The position numbers and the translations under genes are program-made. A stretch of 43,166 nucleotides of DNA. Origin: an uncultured Verrucomicrobia subdivision 3 bacterium. GTDB taxonomy: Bacteria; Verrucomicrobiota; Verrucomicrobiia; Limisphaerales; UBA11358. The notes below the pieces were generated by a model. The model was not told the DNA's origin, searched no databases, and worked only from the letters and a program-made list of their open reading frames with translations. The DNA is taken from positions 1 to 43,166 of the forward strand of contig CAIXUZ010000024.1 in assembly GCA_903922735.1 (NCBI GenBank), given 5' to 3'. Each line of letters begins with the position of its first letter. Position 1 is the first letter of the stretch. Positions 1-8,014 of this stretch are shown here, piece after piece.

Positions 1-271
1 CACGTTGAGTTGATTCATCGCGTCTTTGTGCAGCATCTGCCGCACTTAACGCAATGCGTCCCTCAAAATGGCTGGTTTTCATTCGCTCTTTACTGGCTGG
101 TTTTGACCGCTCGCTGACAGATTTGTCGCGTTTTGGCGTTTTTGTCATACGGTTTTGGGCGTGTGCGCGCGGGCGACGGGGATGCAAGTTGCAGGTTGTG
201 GCACTTATTGGCACCTTTTGGCACTTTTTGTCACCCTGCTTTCTGGCGCGCGCGGGGCTGGAACTCAAATC

Positions 272-325
272 AAAAGCTAAAAAGCTAAAAAGCTAAAAAG
301 CTGAAACGCTAAAATGCTGAAAATG
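272..325. repeat. A-rich tandem repeat of about 10 bp
   Basis: Several near-identical units of the type AAAAAGCTAA follow each other, then decay into units with GAAACGCT and AAAATGCTG. It looks like a simple slippage-derived array. No function can be assigned. Confidence 0.7.
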
Positions 326-367
326 GGACCAAAGCAGGTGATTTTTTAACAACAAAGGCGCAAAGGC

Positions 368-481
368 AAAGCGGAAGGCGGAAGCCGGTCAACAAATCAA
401 ATAAGGAAGCCAGGAAACCAGGAATTATTTCAAGCTGAGACCGGACCGACAGGGATATCATTTTAAACCACCAAGACGCCA
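368..481. repeat. 114-bp direct repeat, copy 1
   Basis: This stretch matches 745-858 without gaps at an offset of 377 bp, with roughly 8 mismatches. It starts with AAAGCGGAAGGCGG and ends with AAGACGCCA. It has no coding character. It may be a dispersed intergenic repeat of the host. Confidence 0.8.
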
Positions 482-603
482 TGCCAGCCAAGGGCCAGAC
501 CAGATCAAAACCTGAAAACATGCGGCACGGATGGTTTACCGATTTTTACCGATTATTACCGGCTACCGGTTTTTTCCGGGGTCGATTTCTGGATACTGAA
601 TGC

Positions 604-700
604 CCTATGTCACTTTTTGTCACCTTTTGTCCCTTTTTGTCCCTTTTTGTCACCCTGTTTTGAAAACGGCGTTTTTTGCACAAAGGTGACAAAAGGGGAA
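604..700. repeat. Cluster of TTTTGTCAC/CCC motifs with an inverted copy
   Basis: Units of the form CTTTTTGTCAC or CTTTTTGTCCC repeat about every 10-11 bp from 604 to 655. An inverted copy, GGTGACAAAAGG, follows at about 685-696. A weaker set of the same motif lies at 200-238. The near-helical spacing could reflect a protein-binding array, but slippage of simple sequence is equally possible. Confidence 0.5.
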
Positions 701-744
701 GTTTTTGATTTTTAGTTTTTAGTTTTAAGTTGGGGACAGGGCGG

Positions 745-858
745 AAAGCGGAAGGCGGAAGCCGGTCAACAAATCAAATAAGGAAACCAGGAAACCAGGA
801 ATCATTTCAAGCTGAGACGGGACCGGCGGGGAAATCATTTTAAACCGACAAGACGCCA
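745..858. repeat. 114-bp direct repeat, copy 2
   Basis: Second copy of the repeat at 368-481, in the same orientation and without indels. Confidence 0.8.
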
Positions 859-1435
859 AGGGAGCAAAGCGGAAAGCGAGAAAGCGGAAACTTTACCAGG
901 CGGAGGGCTGATGGTTGTAAGTGGTTGATAGAGCATCTAAAACTTACCGTTTCTTTTTTTATTTTTTGAGGGGGTAAAGTTTCAAAAGGAATCAGGGCCA
1001 AATGCTCTAGCCAACGACGGGTGAAAGGGATCCGAGCGCACCAAACCGCACCAAACCGCACCGAAAAATGAAATTTTGAAGGTTGCCAGGGTGCCGGGTG
1101 AAGCGGGCAAGCTCCACCCGGACAACCCAGAACGGGCGGCGGGACAAAATCAAGATGTCAAAGAACAGCCACGCACGCCGCCCAGAAAACCCCACTCGAC
1201 GCCGGCAAGGAGTGCCAGAGACGCCATCGTCCGGCGGATGGCGGACCCAAGCCGAGGCCCGCCGAAGCATATGTATTATTACATATTGATACATATATGT
1301 CCAGTGAAATTATCGTAAATCGGAGATCCGCTGCGGAAGGTACAGATGCACACTTTATGCGATACCGTTATACAAAGGCGCTTCCATTTGCCGCATTTTT
1401 CACGGTTGCATTGATTCTACAACACGGAATTGAGT

Positions 1436-1523
1436 TGGTGCCGGTGGTGGGACTCGAACCCACACGACTTTTTATAGTCCCAGGATTTTAAGTCCTGTGC
1501 GTCTGCCATTTCGCCACACCGGC
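1436..1523 (-). tRNA. tRNA-Leu (anticodon UAA)
   Basis: On the minus strand the acceptor GCCGGTG pairs with CACCGGC, followed by A and an encoded CCA at 1436-1438. The anticodon stem CAGGA/TCCTG closes the seven-base loop CTTAAAA, giving anticodon TAA (UAA), which reads Leu UUA. The T arm contains GGTTCGAGTCC. A long variable arm, expected of tRNA-Leu, lies between the anticodon and T arms. With the CCA the gene is 88 nt. Confidence 0.95.
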
Positions 1524-1717
1524 AACCGTTTATTGACAAGCCGTTTTGTGATGCTGCCAACCACCAAAACCTTCCGGGCCACCATTTGTGCCACCATGAT
1601 CGCGCCAAACAGAAGCAGTCACATTGCAATCACAGGGAATAACTTCGCAAAAGTCCCGGACGGGCGCAAGCAACCGATTCGCGGCCCAGGGACCAGACAC
1701 CCGGGGTTTATCCATGC

Positions 1718-3529
1718 TCAATCATCCGTGGAAACACGAGGGATCTCCCGCATTTCAACCATGTCGAGAAGCGCCTGATCCAGTCGGGCATTTCCCGAGC
1801 TGTGCGTGGCGGGCCGGTCAGGAGTTCCCAGAACCAGCTGGCGCAGGCGAGGCAGGCATTGTTCGTAGGCGTAGGGCCGGGGCAAAGATTGAAAGCGAAT
1901 TGTTTCATTCGGGCTGGTGGTGACCTCCTGCGTGATGTCCTGCTTTACGCCCATCGGCGTCCCCCGCTGGCGTTCGACAATTCCGGGGCCATGCGGGAAA
2001 CCGATCCAAGTGTTGCCCTCAAAAAACCAATTGGGAAAGCGGCTGGGGAGGCGCGAGCGGCCGTTGGTCGAGGTCGTCACCGATTCCCGCCGCAGAAATG
2101 CCATGTCAATTCTGGTTTCCCAAGTGTTTCCCAAAAAAATGAGGTTGGGAGCGGGCGGCGTCGGCTGGGTGTAGATTTTTTTGTCGGGCCAGAAACGCAC
2201 CTGCGCCGAGTTATCATGAATCATGGAGATGGTATTGAACTCAACGGGATAAATGCCCGCGAGATGACTGGTCGATTCCAGAAAAGAATTATTGATCAGG
2301 ACCTGTCTTCGATGGGCCATCGGGCTGCCTTTAATGGTTCCGTCGGGATTCAAATCCGCCAAGTCGACAATTTTTAAAAGAGCCCCGGAACTGTCCTCAA
2401 TTTCATTATCCAGATAAACGATATCGCTGGCATCGATGATATAAAACGGATGCATCAGGCCGGGATCGCCAGCCGAGGTCGGAGCAGGAGAATTGCAGCG
2501 GTTCCAGGTCGTGGAGATGCGGTTATGCTTGATGAGAATGTTTTCGCAGAGCCGGGCCATGCCGATGGCGGAGGTGCCGTAAGGAACCGCGGCATTTTTT
2601 TCAGGGATGGCCTGTTCTTCGGGGGTGCGGGCGGAACCGATCGTATCCAGCCGGTTATTTTTCAGCACGATGTGAGTGGCATAGAGCAGGTCGATTCCGC
2701 ACCGGTAACCGGAGATATTCAGGCCGCTGACAACAAGGTTGGAAATCTTCCTTTTATTGGCAACGCGTCCGTCCCCTTCAATCAAAAGAAACTGCGGGTA
2801 GTTGCCATTAACCCCGTCTGATTTGGAGCGCAGCATGGGCCCGTATTTGAGCACATCAGCCGGAGTCTGGCCCTCGCTGCCGCCAAAGAACCGGGCGATT
2901 TTGCCGGGATCGGTGGCCAGCGGATCGAGCGAACGCAGAAGGATTCTAACCGGATGAAGCCGATCAATCACCGCTTGGATGGGCCGGCCGCGGGAGGGCG
3001 AGTTGGGCGATTCATCGGTGTCGGCGTTCCGGAACAAGAGTTGGATTCTGGTGTAGGTTCCGGGGAGAAAAACGATCTCAGCATTCCATCCCAGGCCCTG
3101 ATTGGAAGTGAAGGTAATCTTCCGGATCTGGTCATAGAATCCCCCCGCAGACGCGACGGTGTTTTCCGTGAGAATGAAAGGGTTCTGATAACATCCAACC
3201 GGCTGGTCCGCCGGCACATTGGCCAGCCGCTTCGGGGCGACGAACAGAGTCTTCCATCTGGAATGCGAGCGGCCGAGGCCATTCAAATCCTCAAGGGAAA
3301 CAACGCCGTCGTGATTTACATCGAGAAGGGCGGCTTTACCCGCCGGAAGCGTGAGAAGCGACTCGGGAGAGAAGATACATTTCCTGGCCAGCGCCACGTC
3401 GGCCACGCTGATACCGGACAATACGTCCGACGCCGAATCCTCCGATCGGAGTGACGGAACAGCTCCCGCAAGGATGATGGCGGTAAAAACTCCCAGACAT
3501 TTAAACAACTTGAGATTTTTTACACACAC
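1718..3529 (-). CDS. Secreted right-handed beta-helix protein with EF-hand/dockerin-like loop
   Basis: A 603-residue protein starting at GTG. Residues 1-29 look like a signal peptide: a basic start, a hydrophobic core and a small-residue cleavage region. Residues 70-81 contain DVNHDGVVSLED, a DxNxDGxxxxxD calcium loop as found in dockerin type I and EF-hand repeats. The rest has the Asn/Ile/Val-rich spacing of a parallel beta-helix (for example NNRLDTIGS, NNSFLES and GNTWETR), as in pectate lyase-like and polysaccharide-degrading proteins. The substrate cannot be read from the sequence. It lies upstream of the tRNA and downstream of a heparinase-like gene on the same strand, so both probably belong to host polysaccharide use. 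Confidence 0.7.
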   Translation of the reverse strand: MCVKNLKLFKCLGVFTAIILAGAVPSLRSEDSASDVLSGISVADVALARKCIFSPESLLTLPAGKAALLDVNHDGVVSLEDLNGLGRSHSRWKTLFVAPKRLANVPADQPVGCYQNPFILTENTVASAGGFYDQIRKITFTSNQGLGWNAEIVFLPGTYTRIQLLFRNADTDESPNSPSRGRPIQAVIDRLHPVRILLRSLDPLATDPGKIARFFGGSEGQTPADVLKYGPMLRSKSDGVNGNYPQFLLIEGDGRVANKRKISNLVVSGLNISGYRCGIDLLYATHIVLKNNRLDTIGSARTPEEQAIPEKNAAVPYGTSAIGMARLCENILIKHNRISTTWNRCNSPAPTSAGDPGLMHPFYIIDASDIVYLDNEIEDSSGALLKIVDLADLNPDGTIKGSPMAHRRQVLINNSFLESTSHLAGIYPVEFNTISMIHDNSAQVRFWPDKKIYTQPTPPAPNLIFLGNTWETRIDMAFLRRESVTTSTNGRSRLPSRFPNWFFEGNTWIGFPHGPGIVERQRGTPMGVKQDITQEVTTSPNETIRFQSLPRPYAYEQCLPRLRQLVLGTPDRPATHSSGNARLDQALLDMVEMREIPRVSTDD

Positions 3530-3589
3530 TGAGCGAAGTTATCACGGACAATTCCGCCTTCCAACAGAAATGCACACGGGACCAAAACT

Positions 3590-3629
3590 GAAACTTGAGA
3601 CCTGAAACTTGAAACTTGAGACCGGAAAC
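3590..3629. repeat. Short GAAACTTGAGACC tandem repeats
   Basis: Three to four degenerate copies of GAAACTTGAGA(CC) follow each other in the gap between the beta-helix and heparinase-like genes. It is simple intergenic repetition with no assigned role. Confidence 0.55.
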
Positions 3630-3659
3630 CTAAGCCGGAACCATGTAGGACAGGCGGCG

Positions 3660-5849
3660 TCACGGCATCGCGAACGGCGCGCTGGTGCGCCAGCGGGTGC
3701 CGTCGGGGCGCTTGACCGAGACAGACAGTTTTTGAGGATTTGCCAGCAGCGACCAGCGCTGACCGCCGGCGCTGACGTTTGCCAGCACGGCTTCGTCCTT
3801 TGACAGGGCTGTGCCGGCGGCGCTTGATACCGCCTCGGTCTTCAGGGTGACGGGGGCACCATCGAGCGAAACCGCCCACACGAACGCCGCTTTCCCGGCC
3901 CGGCGCCGCTGCACGAGCATCGGCACATGATCCTCCGTGGTTTTCAAAATGCCATACCCTGTGATGACCTCGGTGGGATCGCCATCGGCGAGCGTGATGG
4001 CCGAGCGCCATCCGCTGGCAATTTTCACGGGCAAAGTCAAACCCGGCGTGCCATTGGTTCGCTGCGTGGTGCGGGTAAAATACTGATAGCCCGCGGCCTT
4101 GGGCGCGGCCCAGGCTTCGCCGGCGGGCAATTGCTCCCAGGCTCCGTTCTGGTGATAAACGAGATCGAGCGTGTGCGGTTTGTCGGCGGTGATCTGGTCC
4201 ACAAACACCATGAGATTCGAGGTCAGCATCGCCACGGTGCGCACGAATCGCACGCCGGGATAAATCGGTCCGGCATCGCTCACCACATAACCCACGCCGC
4301 GCTCGGTGCCAAAGGCGAGGCATTGGCCAGTGGCGGCCACCTGAGTGGCTTCATCCACGGTAAGGGTGTTGTGGGCGAGCGAGAATTTGTCCCAAGTGCC
4401 GTGCAGCGGCGAACCATAGGCGTGGGTGCCGGCATCGGGAGCAACAATCTTGCCGCGCGAATAAAGGATGAAATTGTTCTTATCGAAGTGGCCGTGGCCA
4501 CCGCCGTGCGGGCCGTATTTCAGGCACAACCACGTCGCGTCAATGCCCTGACCCGATTGCAGGATGGCGTAGCCGGAGGCGGGGGAGTTGCGGCTGCCCA
4601 GCGAGGCCAGTGGCGCGCCCGCCGGCGGGAGGGTGACGCCATAAAGCATGGCGAGTTCTCCGTGCCGCTGGCTTTGCGCCAGCAACGGCGTGTAAACCGG
4701 GTTTTGGTAGCGGGCCAGCGCGAGTTCGTAAAAGTCTGCCTGGCTTGCCAGCGGCACGGTGCCGCTGTCGTTGAAGTCGGGCAGCACAAAATCCGGCGTG
4801 GCCAGGGCGAGCGGCCCGTCAAACATGCTTCGAAATTTGGGGCCATAAAGGTCGCGCCCGCAATTGCGCGCCGCCTCGGTCAGCGGCCACACGCCGGCGA
4901 TGGTGAAGAAATGGTAGCCGCTGCTGCCTTCGGTCCACATGCCATCGCCGAGCACGCCTTTTTCCATCTGCTGGCGGTAGCCGTTGGCCGGGTCATCAAT
5001 GGCGGTGGCGATGAGTTTTTCATCGCCGAGCAGAAAACCGACGAGGCCGATGGCGCTGTTGTGATGGCACTGAATGTTGTGAATGCCAAGCCGGCGGGGA
5101 AGGATGATTTCTTTGAGCGCGGGCAGAAGCACCTGGTCGGCGATGGCGGCACGGTCGGTCTCGTTCAGGGTCGTCCAGACGAGGTCGGCACCCTGGGTGA
5201 ACGTGGTCAGCCAACTGGCCTCAGTGAGCGATTGCGATGCGACATGACCGCCGTGCTTGGGCTTGCCCGCATTGTCGTGCAGCGGGTAGGCGAGATAACG
5301 GCTGGCGTAGGCGAGCAGAATTTCCCGGGCTTTGGCGGCATATCGCGCGTCGCCAGTGACCTGAAAGACCAGGCCGAGATCCACGATTTCCTCGGCGAGC
5401 CGCCCGTGGGCGGCGGCGATGGCGTTGCCATCGAAGTCGAGCGTGGCCTTGGAGGAATCGCCGAGCAAGGTGTGCGGCCCAATGGGGCAAACGTGCTCCC
5501 ATTGCCAAGTCCCGATTTTGCGGCCTTGTTTCAGACGGGCGCCATGCGTGGGGCAGACGTAGTTGTGGCTCCAGTTACCGCCACGAGGCGGAAGTTCAAC
5601 CGGGTGGGCGAGGTTTTTTTCGGCGGCGGCCTGGAGTTTATCCCAGGATTCCCTGGCCCACGGCTGCGTGGCGATGCGCTGCTGGAGTTGGGCGATGCCC
5701 CCGGCATTCAGCAGCAAGCGCGGATGCGGCGGCAGCAGGCTGACGTCCTGACCAGCAATGGCGCTCGCGGCAGCCGCAGTGCTGACCATGAAATTCAGCG
5801 TCAGGACCGCAGTCAGAGTGCGCAGCAATCGCAGGCATCGGCATGACAT
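3660..5849 (-). CDS. Secreted heparinase II/III- or alginate lyase-like protein
   Basis: A 729-residue protein. I chose the start at 5849 rather than 5906 because it places a clear signal peptide (RLLRTLTAVLTLNFMVSTAAA) at the N-terminus. An all-alpha first half (alpha/alpha toroid type) contains IHNIQCHHNSAIG, with the Asn-His pair typical of the alginate lyase/heparinase active site. The second half has YGPHGGGHGHFDKNNF, the conserved His-Gly-Gly-His metal or active-site region of the heparinase II/III-like domain, then a beta-rich C-terminus. The family cleaves uronic-acid polysaccharides by beta-elimination in the periplasm or outside the cell. The exact substrate is not readable. This is the last host gene before the prophage. 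Confidence 0.8.
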   Translation of the reverse strand: MSCRCLRLLRTLTAVLTLNFMVSTAAAASAIAGQDVSLLPPHPRLLLNAGGIAQLQQRIATQPWARESWDKLQAAAEKNLAHPVELPPRGGNWSHNYVCPTHGARLKQGRKIGTWQWEHVCPIGPHTLLGDSSKATLDFDGNAIAAAHGRLAEEIVDLGLVFQVTGDARYAAKAREILLAYASRYLAYPLHDNAGKPKHGGHVASQSLTEASWLTTFTQGADLVWTTLNETDRAAIADQVLLPALKEIILPRRLGIHNIQCHHNSAIGLVGFLLGDEKLIATAIDDPANGYRQQMEKGVLGDGMWTEGSSGYHFFTIAGVWPLTEAARNCGRDLYGPKFRSMFDGPLALATPDFVLPDFNDSGTVPLASQADFYELALARYQNPVYTPLLAQSQRHGELAMLYGVTLPPAGAPLASLGSRNSPASGYAILQSGQGIDATWLCLKYGPHGGGHGHFDKNNFILYSRGKIVAPDAGTHAYGSPLHGTWDKFSLAHNTLTVDEATQVAATGQCLAFGTERGVGYVVSDAGPIYPGVRFVRTVAMLTSNLMVFVDQITADKPHTLDLVYHQNGAWEQLPAGEAWAAPKAAGYQYFTRTTQRTNGTPGLTLPVKIASGWRSAITLADGDPTEVITGYGILKTTEDHVPMLVQRRRAGKAAFVWAVSLDGAPVTLKTEAVSSAAGTALSKDEAVLANVSAGGQRWSLLANPQKLSVSVKRPDGTRWRTSAPFAMP

Positions 5850-5925
5850 AAGTGGTACAAGCGGTTGGATACGGCAGAGATTGAACCTCACGCGGCTTCG
5901 AGTCAAGGCAGCGACAATCCAAGTA

Positions 5926-6029
5926 GTGTCCTAATTTGAAAACAGAGCGCAGGTTTGTGACCCGCAGCGGCTTGATTTGCCGGGCGACGGGCTGCGGCTC
6001 ACAGAGCCGCGCTCCGAAATCAGGACACT
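5926..6029. mobile_element. 104-bp MITE-like element with imperfect terminal inverted repeats
   Basis: The element starts AGTGTCCTAATTT and ends AAATCAGGACACT, giving inverted ends with one mismatch over 13 bp. Looser symmetry (GAGCGC, GTGACCCGCAGC against GAGCCGCAGC) extends inward. The decamer GCGACAATCC occurs at 5912-5921 and again directly after the element at 6030-6039. It contains no gene and could be a non-autonomous transposon or a REP-like repeat. It lies between the heparinase-like gene and the prophage. Confidence 0.6.
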
Positions 6030-6217
6030 GCGACAATCCGCAAAACCGGGCAACTTTATCCCATCAACCCACCCAACCGGCACCGGCATTTCCGCCATAA
6101 CCCCTGCACCTTCCACTTGATGTTAGGCTTCGGCCTGCGCATGCTCGCCGAGTGCATTCACCGGCGGACATAGCTCGTCGTCACGCGGCGATCCGCCGGG
6201 TAAGCCGGTCCAACAGG

Positions 6218-6284
6218 TGAAAAGGGTGGAGTATAACCATGAAATGGGTGTTTAAGTAACGCGCGCCGCGGCTGGAAAAGGGTT
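6218..6284. other. Candidate left end (transposase-binding sites) of the prophage
   Basis: TGAAAAGGGTG at 6218-6228 is repeated as TGAAATGGGTG at 6240-6250, exactly 22 bp later. A looser copy, TGGAAAAGGGTTG, starts at 6273. MuA binds adjacent 22-bp sites at the phage ends, and Mu-family ends begin with TG. The repeats fall between the last host feature (6029) and the stop of the last phage gene (6353). I cannot compare them with the right end, which lies outside the window. Confidence 0.35.
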
Positions 6285-6352
6285 GCTGCTGGAGAAAGGC
6301 AGGTCCGCTGCAGTAGTCCTGCGGGGAGACGACTGCGGCATTGCACCCCACC

Positions 6353-6586
6353 TCACCAGCACTTCTTCTTGCTTCCGGCATCCCGCAGGCGCACCAGGTT
6401 GTTGATCGGGACCGCACCGCAGCATTGGACGCACTTCCCGCCCCGGTTGAACTGGCAGGGCGCGTAGCAGATCAGCAGCCGCAGGGCGATGGTTTCCGGG
6501 TCGGCGAATACCGCGGCTGGATGCAGGGTGACTGGCGGTGTTTTGGCCCCCGCCCGCTGCGGCTGGCTTGGCTCGTAAAAGATCAT
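6353..6586 (-). CDS. Small Cys-containing phage protein (last late gene)
   Basis: A 77-residue protein. Its ATG at 6586 overlaps the stop of the upstream gene (TGATG), as expected for translational coupling. A GTG six bases further upstream is possible. The middle carries a cysteine cluster (C-x8-C-x2-CC, in CQFNRGGKCVQCC) and the C-terminus is basic (GSKKKCW). No family is recognised. Its place after the tail-tip genes suggests a minor virion or accessory protein. It marks the left limit of phage coding DNA. Confidence 0.5.
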   Translation of the reverse strand: MIFYEPSQPQRAGAKTPPVTLHPAAVFADPETIALRLLICYAPCQFNRGGKCVQCCGAVPINNLVRLRDAGSKKKCW

Positions 6587-8013
6587 CAGCACGGGTTGGT
6601 TGAAACGGCCGGATCGGTCGAAAAATCAGAGGCGTGGGCATCGCCGCCGGTCGTGGAATTGTGCTGGATGAATGTCGCCGATTGCGACTCGCCGGGCTGC
6701 GAGATTTTGGAGGTGACTTCCGTGCAGAATCCACACGCCGGCGACTCCGCGTTCGGCGACAGGATAAAGAGCGGCTGCCGGTTCTGCGACCAACACCCGT
6801 CCAAGTTGAAAACCTTCGCCTTGTTGGTGAACACCACCGGATCGTATTCCCCGGCCCGATAGGTCCACTGGCCCACCACCACATTGCCGGCATCGTCGCA
6901 CGATTCGCCGTCGACCAAACTCCGCCACGCCATGCACTCGGCAAACTTGGACGAGGAAACAAAATCGTCGGTGATTTCAATCTTGCGGCAGCTTCCGCCT
7001 CCGCTTCCCAGAGACGTGGCCATTGTTCCGCTCGGCAGCGGATCGGAATAGGTATCCACAACCGGAATGTCGATGCCAAGGTCAGAGTCGTATGTAGAGC
7101 AAAGCGTGGAGCCGTTTGGGATCGCCGTGGCCGCCCCTTTGTCATCCTTCGAAATGGTGGCCGAGCCGATGTGCGTGACCAGGTTGAACGAGCCAAGCAT
7201 CTCACTTTCAACCATGGTCAGGATTCCGGAAATCGGGTTGTCTTCAGCAAGCGTGAACGATTGGCTTGAGGTTGTCTCTACCACGTCGGTGATAAAATAA
7301 TCACCAACCTCGGTGTCGCCTTCCATCCAAGTGTATCTCTGAATCGTGCCGCTCCCGGCTCTGGTCGTTTCCGTGTAAGCGGTGTTGCTGCCGCTCTTGG
7401 TTGACGACATATATGAGAAACTGATTGGACTGCCAGGAAACGGACACGTCTGCGTCTTGACCATTGCCAAAATCGCGGCGGCGTCTTTGACTTCGGAAGC
7501 GGAGCCGGAGCCGCCATCTGCAAACGAACACAAATCAGCAAACCTTCCACCGTCATAACTCCAAGACGACAAATCTTGATACACATCGTCCGGAGCTACG
7601 CACGAACCCCACCCGCCGAAGCTGGGCAGCTCCGCGGTGTCTGGGGCATATCCGCCACCAGTGTTTCCATTGACGGAAGTGTTCGGAGTCCCGCCCATGT
7701 AAGCCACCGAGATTGACTCCGTGATGCCATACGTTATCACGCCCGAGTTTTTATTTACGGAATTGCTGCCGTTGCGACTGCGCGATTTATCCCAGACCGT
7801 CACTGGGTCGTCAGATTCGTGCGTCGTGCTATTCCATTCAATCGTTTGCTGCTTGTAGGTTGAGCTGCAGGCAACCGTGAGGCGCAAATATTTTGTCTGG
7901 CTGCCGCCTTCCGTTCCGGAGCAAAATCCCTTCGACCCGTGAATCAGCTTTCCGGCGATGGCGTAAGAACCGCCCGCCGGCCAGCAGGCTGAATAGTCCC
8001 CGATGGCGCTCAT
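6586..8013 (-). CDS. Putative tail fibre / distal virion protein
   Basis: A 475-residue, Ser/Thr/Gly/Asn-rich protein with scattered cysteines (for example SPACGFCTEV and NLDGCWSQ), a composition common in beta-rich receptor-binding proteins. No domain is recognised. It lies two bases downstream of the J/g15-like tail-tip gene, where siphophages usually place fibre or host-range proteins. The role is inferred from position and composition only. Confidence 0.5.
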   Translation of the reverse strand: MSAIGDYSACWPAGGSYAIAGKLIHGSKGFCSGTEGGSQTKYLRLTVACSSTYKQQTIEWNSTTHESDDPVTVWDKSRSRNGSNSVNKNSGVITYGITESISVAYMGGTPNTSVNGNTGGGYAPDTAELPSFGGWGSCVAPDDVYQDLSSWSYDGGRFADLCSFADGGSGSASEVKDAAAILAMVKTQTCPFPGSPISFSYMSSTKSGSNTAYTETTRAGSGTIQRYTWMEGDTEVGDYFITDVVETTSSQSFTLAEDNPISGILTMVESEMLGSFNLVTHIGSATISKDDKGAATAIPNGSTLCSTYDSDLGIDIPVVDTYSDPLPSGTMATSLGSGGGSCRKIEITDDFVSSSKFAECMAWRSLVDGESCDDAGNVVVGQWTYRAGEYDPVVFTNKAKVFNLDGCWSQNRQPLFILSPNAESPACGFCTEVTSKISQPGESQSATFIQHNSTTGGDAHASDFSTDPAVSTNPC

Positions 8014-8014
8014 G

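Larger units (their letters stand above)
1..1435. other. Intergenic host region without a supported gene
   Basis: I see no convincing gene here. Open frames on both strands are short, overlap each other and have low-complexity or unnatural composition. The stretch instead holds A-rich short tandem repeats, two copies of a 114-bp direct repeat, two clusters of TTTTGTCAC-type motifs, and an AT-rich inverted stretch around 1268-1298. It ends at the tRNA-Leu gene. It is probably host intergenic DNA rich in repeats. Confidence 0.6.

Noticed and set aside
1530..1721. Small minus-strand frame between the tRNA and the beta-helix gene
   Set aside because: It has no motif, no ribosome-binding site and no operon context.
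3927..5846. Long plus-strand frame of 639 residues opposite the heparinase-like gene
   Set aside because: It lacks any recognisable domain and mirrors the high-GC third positions of the lyase gene, whose motifs are clear.
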